The notes below the pieces were generated by a model. The model was not told where the DNA came from, made no database searches, and saw only the letters and a program-made list of their open reading frames with translations. The translations under genes were made by a program, and so were the position numbers. Positions 1-8,079 of a stretch of DNA of 64,000 nt are shown here, piece by piece. This stretch comes from an uncultured Pelagibacteraceae bacterium (lineage in GTDB: Bacteria > Pseudomonadota > Alphaproteobacteria > Pelagibacterales > Pelagibacteraceae), in assembly GCA_902583075.1 (NCBI GenBank), contig CACHUN010000001.1:1-64000 (forward strand). The letters run 5' to 3'. Numbering within the stretch: the stretch's first letter is position 1; each line of letters opens with the position of its first letter.

Positions 1-1
1 A

Positions 2-358
2 ATGCTTAAAAATATGAAAAGAGGATCAGTAATAGTTGATGTAGCAATTGATCAAGGAGGATGCGTTGAAACAAGTAAACCGACCACATTCGCTGAACCA
101 ACATACATTGTAGATGATATTGTTCATTATTGTGTAGCAAATATGCCCGGTGGTGTACCTAGAACTTCAACCATAGCTTTAAACAAGGCTACGCTTCCCT
201 TTTTAAACAAATTAGCTAGCGATGGTTATTACAAAGCTTTAAAAGACGATCCAAATTTCTTAGCTGGCTTGAATGTCCATAAGGGTGAAGTAACATACAA
301 AGCAGTTGCAGATGTCTTTGGATATGATTATTTAACCGCAAGAGATGCATTAAATTAA
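2..358 (+). CDS. ald: Alanine dehydrogenase, C-terminal part (cut by window start)
   Basis: This is the last ~118 residues of an NAD-dependent alanine dehydrogenase, which interconverts L-alanine and pyruvate plus ammonia. The stretch GSVIVDVAIDQGGC followed by VHYCVANMPGGVPRTST is characteristic of the end of the nucleotide-binding domain and the C-terminal helix region of the family. The full enzyme is about 370 residues, so roughly two thirds lies upstream of base 1; the ATG at base 2 is an internal methionine, not the start. The stop overlaps the convergent esterase gene by 4 bp. A related transhydrogenase alpha subunit is much less likely given the ANMPGxVPRTST motif. Confidence 0.93.
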   Translation: MLKNMKRGSVIVDVAIDQGGCVETSKPTTFAEPTYIVDDIVHYCVANMPGGVPRTSTIALNKATLPFLNKLASDGYYKALKDDPNFLAGLNVHKGEVTYKAVADVFGYDYLTARDALN

Positions 359-966
359 TTAAGAATTTTTTTTATTTTTTTTTCAATATTACCACTTATA
401 ATTATAATTCCTTTTTCATTAGGATGCATTCCATCGTCTAAATTTAATTCAGGATTTAAAGCAACTCCATCAAGCAAAAAAGGAATTAAATTTAAGTCAT
501 ATTTATCAGATAGTTTTTTATAAATTTGATCAAATTCATTTTTATAATCTTTTCCGTGACTATCTGGTGCTACCATTCCTGCTAAAATTATTTGAATTTT
601 TTTGTTTAATATCTTTTTTATAGTTTTCTCCAAATTTTTCTCAGTTTCATTTGGACTAATACCACGCAACATATCATTTGCACCAAGACCAATTAAAATT
701 AAATCGATATTTTTTTCGGCAATTGTCCATTCTATTCTGTTTAAACCAGCTGCAGATGTATCGCCTGATACACTTGCATTGATTACCTTAACTTTTAAAC
801 CATTTTTATTTAAATTATTCTCAAGCACTGAAGATAGATGATATTTTTTATCTAAACCATATCCCGCCATAAGACTATCACCGAATAAGACAACTTTGTA
901 ATCGGCTTTAGCCGCAAATCCTGTTATTAATAAAATAATTATTTTTATAATTAATTTTTTTATCAT
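355..966 (-). CDS. tesA: Secreted GDSL (SGNH) esterase/lysophospholipase, TesA-like
   Basis: A 203-aa SGNH-fold hydrolase expected to cleave short acyl esters or thioesters in the periplasm. A hydrophobic N-terminal signal sequence (about residues 5-20) precedes the GDS motif with nucleophile Ser31; the block II glycine is in SGDT (about 68), block III is GAND (95-98), and the catalytic pair sits in DGMH (Asp178, His181). The length matches the TesA/arylesterase family. It is divergent from an ABC ATPase/FtsX permease pair, the same arrangement as tesA-ybbA-ybbP in Escherichia coli. Its start codon overlaps the start codon of the divergent gene within the tetranucleotide CATG. Confidence 0.9.
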   Translation of the reverse strand: MIKKLIIKIIILLITGFAAKADYKVVLFGDSLMAGYGLDKKYHLSSVLENNLNKNGLKVKVINASVSGDTSAAGLNRIEWTIAEKNIDLILIGLGANDMLRGISPNETEKNLEKTIKKILNKKIQIILAGMVAPDSHGKDYKNEFDQIYKKLSDKYDLNLIPFLLDGVALNPELNLDDGMHPNEKGIIIISGNIEKKIKKILN

Positions 967-1639
967 GAATAAACTTTTAAAATTATCTAATGTTAGTTTA
1001 AATTATACCATAGATAACAACTCTATAAATATTTTAAAAAATATTAGCTTTGAAGTAGACTACAAAGAAACTATTTCAATAGTTGGAGAAAGCGGTTCAG
1101 GTAAAACAAGTTTAATCATGTTAATTGGAGGACTCGAAAAGATTTCTGCAGGAAATATTTTTTTTAAGGACTTAGAAATATCCAATATGACTGAGGATGA
1201 AATTTCTGAAATCAGAAGAAAAAATATTGGAATAGTATTTCAATCATTTTATTTGATACCAAATTACACCGCACTAGAAAATGTGAGCCTATCTCTTGAA
1301 ATAAATAAACTAGATAATGCAACACAAAAAGCTAAAGAAATTTTGGATAGATTTGGATTGAGCAATAGATTTAACAATCTCCCTAGTCAACTATCAGGAG
1401 GTGAACAACAGAGAGTAGCTATTGCAAGATCTGTTGTAATGAAACCAGAGCTTATTTTAGCTGATGAGCCAACTGGCAATTTAGATAGTGAAAATACAGA
1501 GAATATTTCTAGTTTACTTTTTAATTATATAAAAGATGAAAACGCTAGCTTAATAATGGTCACTCACGACAATAATTTAGCTAATTTAACTAAAAGAAAA
1601 ATAACTATTAAAGATGGAGTGATTAGTGAAAATCAATGA
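965..1639 (+). CDS. ybbA: ABC transporter ATPase, LolD/YbbA-type
   Basis: A 224-aa ATPase of the MacB/LolD/YbbA group that powers an FtsX-type permease rather than a classical importer. Visible motifs: Walker A GESGSGKT (41-48), Q-loop Gln93, signature LSGGEQQR (143-150), Walker B LILADEPT (163-170) and the H-loop in VTHD near residue 200. The gene overlaps the downstream permease by 14 bp, so the two are surely co-transcribed and co-translated. The neighbouring esterase supports YbbA over LolD, but the substrate is unknown. Confidence 0.9.
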   Translation: MNKLLKLSNVSLNYTIDNNSINILKNISFEVDYKETISIVGESGSGKTSLIMLIGGLEKISAGNIFFKDLEISNMTEDEISEIRRKNIGIVFQSFYLIPNYTALENVSLSLEINKLDNATQKAKEILDRFGLSNRFNNLPSQLSGGEQQRVAIARSVVMKPELILADEPTGNLDSENTENISSLLFNYIKDENASLIMVTHDNNLANLTKRKITIKDGVISENQ

Positions 1640-4151
1640 TTTAAGTCTTTATTCTAAATATGCATTTCGTGATTTAATTAGAAGTTATTCTAAAATTTTA
1701 AGTATAATAATAACTTTATTAATTAGTCTATTTATACTTAGTGCTATCTTAACCATCGAAGACAGTTTAGAGAATGAACTTAACGAAAATTCAAAAGTTC
1801 TTTTAGGAGGAGATTTAGAAATTGATTATAATAATAGAGAAGGAGATAGGAATTTAATAAAACAGGTTAAAAATATTTCAACAGTATCTCAAATAGTTGA
1901 ATTCAGCACGATGATTTCAACTATTGAAAAAAAACACAATAAGACGTCATTTACTAGAATAAAAGCGATAGATCAAAATTACCCATTGTATGGAGATGTA
2001 ATTTTTGAACCAGCTGGGTCATTAAAAAAATTAAATGAAATCGACAATACTATTCTGGTAAATGAAAATATTTTTAAAAATTTGAACCTTAAAATTAATG
2101 ATATTGTAAAAGTACAGAATATAAAATTTAAAGTTATTGGTGTTGTAAAAGCTCTACCAGATATTGGTGGAGCATTTGTATTTGGTGATTTTGCATTAAC
2201 AGGAAAAAAAACATTAGATAAACTAGAATTAAATACATTAGGAAGTTTCTTAAATTATGAATACAAAATTAAATTTGATGATTATAAAAATAAAGATAAA
2301 AAAATAATTGAAATTAAAAAAATTTTTAAAAATAATGATAAGGTAAAAATACGATATCCAGAGAATTCTGCAGGAGGCATAAAAAGAATTATTGATAATT
2401 TTTCACAATTTTTGTCACTAGTTTCAATAAGTGCTATGTTAATTGCTGGTATAGGAATTGCTAATACTCTTCTTTCTTTTATCAATCAAAAGAACTCATC
2501 AATCGCTGTTCAAAAAGCAATTGGAATTAATTCAGGAAATATTAAAACTATTTATTATTTACAGCTGCTAATTAGTTTAATATTTATTTCTTTAGTTGCT
2601 TATGGACTTAGTTTTTTCTTGGTCCCAGTTGTTGATAAATATATATCAGATGGACTTGGATTAAATATTCAGGCATCATTTTCTTTAACAAATTTATTTA
2701 TTGTTTTTTTGGTTGGATTGTTAGTTATTATAATATTTTCAATCCCAACTGTTAATTCAATTGATCAAATTAAAGCTTCTAGTTTATTTAGAAATGTTTT
2801 TCAAAGTTTGCAGTTTAAATATTCAAAATTATCAATTAGCTTAAGTTTGTTACTGCTTACCATTTTAATCAGCTTGTTTGCTTTTAGGTCTTCGATACCT
2901 ACTTATAGTTTTATATATTTTGCTTCGTTCTTTGTATGTCTAGCCGTCTTTTTTTATGTTTCCCGTTTTATAATATTATTATTGAGAAACAATCTATTTA
3001 ATTTTGGTATTTCATCAAAAATAGCAATTAAAAATATTACACAATCAAAAAGCATAACACCTATAACTGTGATGTCACTTGGACTAGGTATGACATTGTT
3101 ACTTACGCTAGCATTCGTAGGCTCTAATTTTAAAAGAGAAATAGCAAAATCAATTCCAGAAATTGCTCCAGACTATTTTTTTTTAGGTATCCAAAATAAT
3201 CAAAAAAATTTGTTTAAAAAAATAATTATTGATTCTGATCAAGAGGCAGTTATGGAAATCGTTCCTATGGTATCAGCAGGTCTTGTAAAAATTAATGGAA
3301 TAGATCCAAATACATATATTTCAAATTCTAATGATAGTTATTGGGTAATCATGAATGATAGAAGAGTTTCATGGGTTAATACAATTCCAAAAGATAATCC
3401 TATTTTAGAAGGCAGTTGGTGGGATACTTCAAAACCAAATAAGTTACAAATATCACTGGATAGTAAAGTTGCAAAAGACTTGGGAGTAAGTATAGGTGAC
3501 AAATTTACACTTAGAATTTATGGAAGAGAAATTGAAGGAGAAGTAGTAAATTTTAGATTGGTTAACTATCAAGATTTAAGTATCAATTTTGCAATGTTAC
3601 TAAATCCACAATTCGCAGAAAATATTCCACACGAATATCTCTCTACAATAAAATTTAAAAATATTAAAAGCTTTAATGAAGTTAATTTCTTAGATAAATT
3701 TCCAAGTATATCGATAATAAAAATTTCAGATTATTTATCAAAAGTTACCGATGTTCTAAATAAAGTTTTTATAGCAGTCAGCATTATATCAGCTGTAACA
3801 GTTATTATTGGCTTAGTTGTAATCTCAAGCGCGATAATTGTTCAAGGAAAAATTAAAATTTTTCAAAATCTGGTTTTTAAAATTTTAGGTTTTTCTAAGA
3901 AGGAAATTATAATGTCTTCAATTATTGAATTTATAATTTCCTTTTTGTCTATTATATTTTTTTCAACTATTTTTGCAGTATTAGCATCAAAGTTTATCAT
4001 AGAAAATATTTTTCAACTTAAATGGTTATTTGAAATAAATATATTTTTTTATGTTACTATTGGAGTTGGTGTAGCAACACTTGCCCTAATTATAATTACA
4101 AACTTTAGGTATTTAAGTCCAAAAGTATATCCACTTGTAAGAAATGAGTAA
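1626..4151 (+). CDS. ybbP: FtsX-family ABC permease, YbbP-like
   Basis: An 841-aa permease with a leading transmembrane segment (about 23-45), a large extracytoplasmic domain, a three-helix FtsX block around residues 265-370, a second central pair of helices, another periplasmic domain and a C-terminal FtsX block after about residue 725. This duplicated layout and length fit YbbP rather than the ~410-aa LolC/E. It pairs with the ATPase just upstream, with a 14-bp overlap. YbbAP-type transporters are thought to extract hydrophobic molecules from the inner membrane; the actual cargo cannot be told from sequence. Confidence 0.87.
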   Translation: MKINDLSLYSKYAFRDLIRSYSKILSIIITLLISLFILSAILTIEDSLENELNENSKVLLGGDLEIDYNNREGDRNLIKQVKNISTVSQIVEFSTMISTIEKKHNKTSFTRIKAIDQNYPLYGDVIFEPAGSLKKLNEIDNTILVNENIFKNLNLKINDIVKVQNIKFKVIGVVKALPDIGGAFVFGDFALTGKKTLDKLELNTLGSFLNYEYKIKFDDYKNKDKKIIEIKKIFKNNDKVKIRYPENSAGGIKRIIDNFSQFLSLVSISAMLIAGIGIANTLLSFINQKNSSIAVQKAIGINSGNIKTIYYLQLLISLIFISLVAYGLSFFLVPVVDKYISDGLGLNIQASFSLTNLFIVFLVGLLVIIIFSIPTVNSIDQIKASSLFRNVFQSLQFKYSKLSISLSLLLLTILISLFAFRSSIPTYSFIYFASFFVCLAVFFYVSRFIILLLRNNLFNFGISSKIAIKNITQSKSITPITVMSLGLGMTLLLTLAFVGSNFKREIAKSIPEIAPDYFFLGIQNNQKNLFKKIIIDSDQEAVMEIVPMVSAGLVKINGIDPNTYISNSNDSYWVIMNDRRVSWVNTIPKDNPILEGSWWDTSKPNKLQISLDSKVAKDLGVSIGDKFTLRIYGREIEGEVVNFRLVNYQDLSINFAMLLNPQFAENIPHEYLSTIKFKNIKSFNEVNFLDKFPSISIIKISDYLSKVTDVLNKVFIAVSIISAVTVIIGLVVISSAIIVQGKIKIFQNLVFKILGFSKKEIIMSSIIEFIISFLSIIFFSTIFAVLASKFIIENIFQLKWLFEINIFFYVTIGVGVATLALIIITNFRYLSPKVYPLVRNE

Positions 4152-4166
4152 GTTTAAATAATTTTA

Positions 4167-4562
4167 TTAACTTTTTATTGAAGTTTTTAAAGCTTCGTAA
4201 ATTAAATCTTCTGTAGTTTCCCCTATACTTCTATAAACTTCTTTATCACCCTTAAAAATCAATAGAGTGGTTTGATATAGTACATTAAATGAGTCAGCTA
4301 TATCTCTATTTGTTACATCAAATGAAAAATATTCAATGTTATCAAATTTAATATCAGACAATTCACCTTTTTTTTTTGCTGTTTGTAAAACTTTCATCTG
4401 ATTTGCACATGATCCACAGTACTCTATCCAAGAACTAATAACTATTAACTTACCTTCAGACTGTGCTTTCTCAAATAGTGCTTTATCAAATGTAGTCTTC
4501 TTTTCCATTGCATTTGCACTAAATGCAAACAAACAAATCATAAAGACAATTAAATTTTTCAT
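4167..4562 (-). CDS. Secreted thioredoxin-fold protein with CGSC active site
   Basis: A 131-aa protein with a cleavable signal peptide ending near residue 18 (AFSANAM) and a thioredoxin-like domain whose redox motif is C49-G-S-C52 in SSWIEYCGSC. This placement resembles the C-terminal gamma domain of DsbD or DUF953-like thioredoxins. It probably works as a periplasmic disulfide reductase/isomerase. It is convergent with the permease gene with a 15-bp gap, so it belongs to a separate unit. No dedicated partner such as ccdA is visible in the window. Confidence 0.75.
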   Translation of the reverse strand: MKNLIVFMICLFAFSANAMEKKTTFDKALFEKAQSEGKLIVISSWIEYCGSCANQMKVLQTAKKKGELSDIKFDNIEYFSFDVTNRDIADSFNVLYQTTLLIFKGDKEVYRSIGETTEDLIYEALKTSIKS

Positions 4563-4661
4563 AGTTTTTTTTAATTTTACATGATTAAATCAATAGATGA
4601 ACATTGATTATAGTGACACATGTAAGCTTAAATTTATCTAGTAAAGGAAAATTTGTTTTTT

Positions 4662-4687
4662 CTAGGCTTCTAGTTAGCGAAGCCTAG
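4662..4687. repeat. Perfect 9-bp inverted repeat (hairpin)
   Basis: CTAGGCTTC at 4662-4670 and its exact reverse complement at 4679-4687 flank an 8-nt loop. There is no T-run after it on the plus strand and an A-run, not a T-run, follows it on the minus strand, so it is not a standard intrinsic terminator. It could be an operator, an RNA stability element or part of a small RNA. Confidence 0.6.
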
Positions 4688-4835
4688 TATTATAATTAAC
4701 TTATAATAAGAGAGAGATGTTTAATAATAATTAAGTGTATCCATTTGATACAGCGTTACTTATGAATATTAGCTATGTGTAATCTGTATATATGTTCAAA
4801 AATGGCACTTTACTTATTTAAACTATGGCTTAAAT

Positions 4836-4904
4836 TACTTTATGGGGTGCCATATAGGCTGAGATATACCCGTTGAACCTGTCCGGTAATTCAGAAAGGG
4901 AAGA
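4836..4904 (+). promoter_or_regulatory. TPP riboswitch (THI element)
   Basis: The conserved elements of the thiamine-pyrophosphate aptamer appear in order: GGGGTGCC (4844), GGCTGAGA (4857), ACCCGTTGAACCTG (about 4868), CCGGTAAT and a closing AAGGGAAGA that ends directly against the ATG at 4905. The second arm is slightly shortened relative to the textbook CTGATCxGGxTAATxCC. Because the purine-rich 3' strand of the aptamer is also the ribosome binding site, ligand binding most likely blocks translation initiation. TPP riboswitches placed this way before thiV are known in SAR11. Confidence 0.92.
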
Positions 4905-6335
4905 ATGGATAACATTAATATATTAAATCAATTATCTGCAATATTATTAACCTTAAGCATAAGTATAATTTTTGTCATTATTGGACTTGTATATTCAAAA
5001 AAATATCAAGGACTTAACAATTATTTAGTCGCAAGTAGATCAGTAGGTACTTTTTCTTTAACAACTAGTTTAGTTGCATCTGCATTAGGAGCATGGATAT
5101 TATTTGGGCCTGCATCAGCGGCAACATGGGGAGGAATAGGGGCTGTTATTGGATATTCTCTAGGAACTGCATTCCCTCTTTTTATCTTAACTTATTTGGG
5201 AAAAAAATTTAGAGATAACTATCCAAGAGGAAAATCTTTAATTGAGGTTGTAAGATCTAGATTTGGCTCACAATTATTTAAACTGATTTTGTTTTTATCT
5301 ATTTTTTATATGTCGATTTTTTTAATAGCAGAGGTTACTGCAGTTTCAATTTTAATAAACTATATTTCAGGAACAGACTTATGGATTACAGCATCAATCG
5401 TAATCATAAGTTCACTCATATATACTTTGTACGGCGGGTTAAGAGCTTCAATTTTTACAGATAATATTCAATTCATAGTATTTGGTCTGTTATTGTTGAT
5501 ATCATTTTCATATTTAATCTCCTTTAACTCAAATGAGTTTAGTTTCGAATTTATAAAACAGAACAAACCAAATTTACTAAGCCCAGGTTACTTACCAAAT
5601 TTCACTGCTGGCTTAACTTTTTTTATAGCTGTTGCCGCAACCAATCTTTTTCATCAGGGAAATTGGCAAAGAGTTTATGCTGCTAAAGATAATAGAGTTT
5701 TAAAGAATAGTTTAATTATCTCATTTTTAATAATCATACCGATAGTATTTATGATGGGTTTTTCAGGGTTAATTGCAACTTCTCAAAACTCAAATGTTAT
5801 TCCAGATCTTGCATTTTTTTCTCTATTGCTGAAAGATAATGTTGTTTATCTATCAGTTATAATAATCGTTTTAGCAATTTCTTTAACAGTAAGCAGTATA
5901 GATACTTTAGTAAACGCTATTTCAAGCCTAATAATTGTCGATGGGAATAAAGTCTTAAAATCTAAAGGTGATTACTTAAAACTTTCAAAGCAAATAATAA
6001 TATTAATCTCTATAATTTCATTATTTGTAGCATCAAAAGGATTGAGTATTTTATATTTATTTTTACTGGCTGATTTATTTTGTTGCGCAGCAGTACTAAG
6101 TATATTTTTTGGGTTTTATTCTAAAACATTTAATGAAAAAAATGCATATGTATCAATTTTAGTTGGCTTGATCGGAGGAATTATTTTATTTCCAAGTCCA
6201 GACTTTTCAAAATCAATTTTAGTTGGAATAATACTGCCAATAGATTTTTTACCGGCATTTGTCTCTCAATCCTTACTGTTTTGCTCTTTTGTAGTTGCAA
6301 CATTTTTACCCATTTTAACTTGGAAACTAAAGTAA
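4905..6335 (+). CDS. thiV: Sodium/solute symporter family, HMP/thiamine-precursor transporter ThiV
   Basis: A 476-aa integral membrane protein of the SSS family with about 13 hydrophobic segments and family features such as NNYLVASRSVG near the N terminus and TLYGGLRAS in the middle. SSS proteins cover many solutes, but this one begins exactly where a TPP riboswitch ends. That matches thiV of Candidatus Pelagibacter, proposed to import the pyrimidine precursor HMP, because SAR11 cells lack the enzyme that makes it. Regulation is expected to be repression by TPP. The substrate is inferred from the riboswitch and published SAR11 work, not from residues. Confidence 0.88.
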   Translation: MDNINILNQLSAILLTLSISIIFVIIGLVYSKKYQGLNNYLVASRSVGTFSLTTSLVASALGAWILFGPASAATWGGIGAVIGYSLGTAFPLFILTYLGKKFRDNYPRGKSLIEVVRSRFGSQLFKLILFLSIFYMSIFLIAEVTAVSILINYISGTDLWITASIVIISSLIYTLYGGLRASIFTDNIQFIVFGLLLLISFSYLISFNSNEFSFEFIKQNKPNLLSPGYLPNFTAGLTFFIAVAATNLFHQGNWQRVYAAKDNRVLKNSLIISFLIIIPIVFMMGFSGLIATSQNSNVIPDLAFFSLLLKDNVVYLSVIIIVLAISLTVSSIDTLVNAISSLIIVDGNKVLKSKGDYLKLSKQIIILISIISLFVASKGLSILYLFLLADLFCCAAVLSIFFGFYSKTFNEKNAYVSILVGLIGGIILFPSPDFSKSILVGIILPIDFLPAFVSQSLLFCSFVVATFLPILTWKLK

Positions 6336-6380
6336 ACCATGATTTACATCTTGTTAATATAAATATATTGTAAAACAATT

Positions 6381-7487
6381 ATGAGTTTTATTTTGCCATT
6401 TATAATATTAATTATTGTAGTTGTATTTATACATGAATATGGACATTACTATTTTGCAAAAAAATATGGTGTTGGGGTAACAGATTTTTCTATTGGTTTT
6501 GGTAAAGAATTGTTCGGTTGGAATGATAAATCGGGAACTAGATGGAAAATTTGCTGGATACCTCTTGGAGGTTATGTAAAATTTTTTGGTGATAGAAATG
6601 TATTTTCTCAAGCCGATCAAGAAGAATTGTTAAAAAAATATAATAAAGAAGACCAAGAAAAGCTATTTGTAACGAAACCACTTTACCAAAGATCTTTAAT
6701 CGTTGCAGGTGGTCCAATAGCAAATTTTGTTTTAGCAATATTCATTTTTTTACTCATATACATGTTTGCTGGAAAAGATTTTACTCCAGCAGTTATTGAT
6801 GAGGTTCAAAAAGATAGTCCAGCAGAAGTGGCGGGAATGCAAAAAAATGATGTGATACTTGAAATAGATAACAATAAAGTTGAGAGTATTCTTGATGTTT
6901 CTAAGCTGATATTAATGTCAACCTCTGAGATAGTTGATTTCAAAATTTATAGATATGATCAAGAGATATTATTAAAGGTTAAACCTAAAATTGTTGCAGG
7001 TGTTGATAATTTAGGAAATAAAATTAATAAAAGAATAGTTGGTATTAAACTAAGTCCATATAACAATGAAATAAATCATAAACGATTAGGTCCAGCAAAT
7101 GCATTAATAGAGTCTGTTAAAGAAGTATATTTTGTAACTACATCGTCTCTTAAATATATGGGTTCAATGCTTACTGGATCTGGAGATAGCTCACAATTAG
7201 GTGGGCCAATTAGAATAGCAAAGATTTCAGGACAAGTGGCTGAATTTGGAATATTGCCATTTATTAGTATGATGGCCTATATATCAATAAGTTTAGGCCT
7301 AATTAACCTATTTCCAATTCCTCTTTTAGATGGGGGTCATTTAATGTTTTATGCATTTGAAAAGGTTTTAGGAAAGCCATTAAGTCAAAAAACACAGGAG
7401 GGTTTTTTTCGAATCGGAATGTTTTTATTGTTAACTTTGATGTTTTTTGCAACATTCAATGACCTTAAAGATTTAGGCTTATTTTAA
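6381..7487 (+). CDS. rseP: Site-2 intramembrane zinc metalloprotease RseP
   Basis: A 368-aa M50 family protease. The zinc motif is H18-E-Y-G-H22 in the first transmembrane helix; the second metal ligand motif LDGG is at about 316-319 in a later helix. A PDZ domain lies around residues 130-205. RseP normally cleaves membrane-anchored anti-sigma factors and signal peptide remnants. In many genomes it sits between dxr/cdsA and bamA; here it lies between thiV and hupB, so that cluster is broken. It is somewhat shorter than the ~450-aa E. coli protein because only one PDZ domain is present. Confidence 0.92.
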   Translation: MSFILPFIILIIVVVFIHEYGHYYFAKKYGVGVTDFSIGFGKELFGWNDKSGTRWKICWIPLGGYVKFFGDRNVFSQADQEELLKKYNKEDQEKLFVTKPLYQRSLIVAGGPIANFVLAIFIFLLIYMFAGKDFTPAVIDEVQKDSPAEVAGMQKNDVILEIDNNKVESILDVSKLILMSTSEIVDFKIYRYDQEILLKVKPKIVAGVDNLGNKINKRIVGIKLSPYNNEINHKRLGPANALIESVKEVYFVTTSSLKYMGSMLTGSGDSSQLGGPIRIAKISGQVAEFGILPFISMMAYISISLGLINLFPIPLLDGGHLMFYAFEKVLGKPLSQKTQEGFFRIGMFLLLTLMFFATFNDLKDLGLF

Positions 7488-7638
7488 AGGGATTTTCTAA
7501 CGTCAAAAAAGCTATATAAATCAATACTTATTTATAACTATATGTAGTGGTAAATTTAATTAGAGACACAAAAAAAAAGCTTGAATTATCAACGATTTTG
7601 TTAAGTATATATTTATAACCTTTAAAACCGGAGCTAAA

Positions 7639-7914
7639 ATGAACAAAAAACAACTTATAGCAAAATTAGCAGGGTCATTAAATCAAAGTAAAGCTGATGC
7701 TGAGCGTACATTTGATACGATTACCAACACTATTTTGGACGCTTTAAAAGGCGACGATAATGTTAAAATTGCTGGTTTTGGAACATATAAAGTGGCTAAA
7801 AGAAAAGCTCGAATTGGGCGAAATCCAAGAACTGGAGAACAAATCCAAATCGCTGCTTCTCAAAAGGTAAAGTTTTTACCTGCAAAAGCGCTTAAAGAAG
7901 TTTTCAATAAATAA
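7639..7914 (+). CDS. hupB: DNA-binding protein HU
   Basis: A 91-aa nucleoid protein of the HU/IHF family: an N-terminal helical dimerisation half and a DNA-binding arm with the signature GFGTYKVAKRKARIGRNPRTG (shown here around residues 46-66). The conserved proline for DNA intercalation is in RNPRTGE. A GGAG-containing site lies 8 bases before the ATG. It is followed by a strong intrinsic terminator at 7924-7968, so it is likely a single-gene transcript. HU rather than IHF is favoured because only one such gene is seen and the arm sequence is HU-like. Confidence 0.95.
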   Translation: MNKKQLIAKLAGSLNQSKADAERTFDTITNTILDALKGDDNVKIAGFGTYKVAKRKARIGRNPRTGEQIQIAASQKVKFLPAKALKEVFNK

Positions 7915-7923
7915 ACTTTTTAA

Positions 7924-7968
7924 AACAGCCTTTATTAAAAATTAGAATTTTATAAAGGCTGTTTTTTT
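7924..7968 (+). terminator. Intrinsic terminator after hupB
   Basis: AACAGCCTTTAT is followed 17 nt later by its reverse complement ATAAAGGCTGTT and a run of T. This is a 12-bp stem with a T-tract just downstream of the HU stop codon. Confidence 0.92.
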
Positions 7969-8079
7969 ACAATTATCCCGTGTACTACATGCAAATACTG
8001 CATATCTCATTTAAATAACAATCAATAGTTTTTAGTTTTATTAAATCTATAACAATCTCTTTAATTAAACGGAGGTGAA

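Larger units (their letters stand above)
4563..4904. other. 342-bp intergenic region with hairpin and TPP riboswitch
   Basis: This is one of the two longest gene-free stretches. Its last 70 bases are a TPP riboswitch. Near 4662-4687 lies a perfect 9-bp stem hairpin without a T-tract. Between 4690 and 4835 I see AT-rich sequence that probably contains the promoter for thiV but no convincing ORF or unambiguous -35/-10 pair. Confidence 0.6.

Noticed and set aside
7989..8003. ATGCA/TGCAT inverted repeat upstream of amtB as an NtrC or similar operator
   Set aside because: Too short and not matching a known consensus; noted only in the amtB entry.
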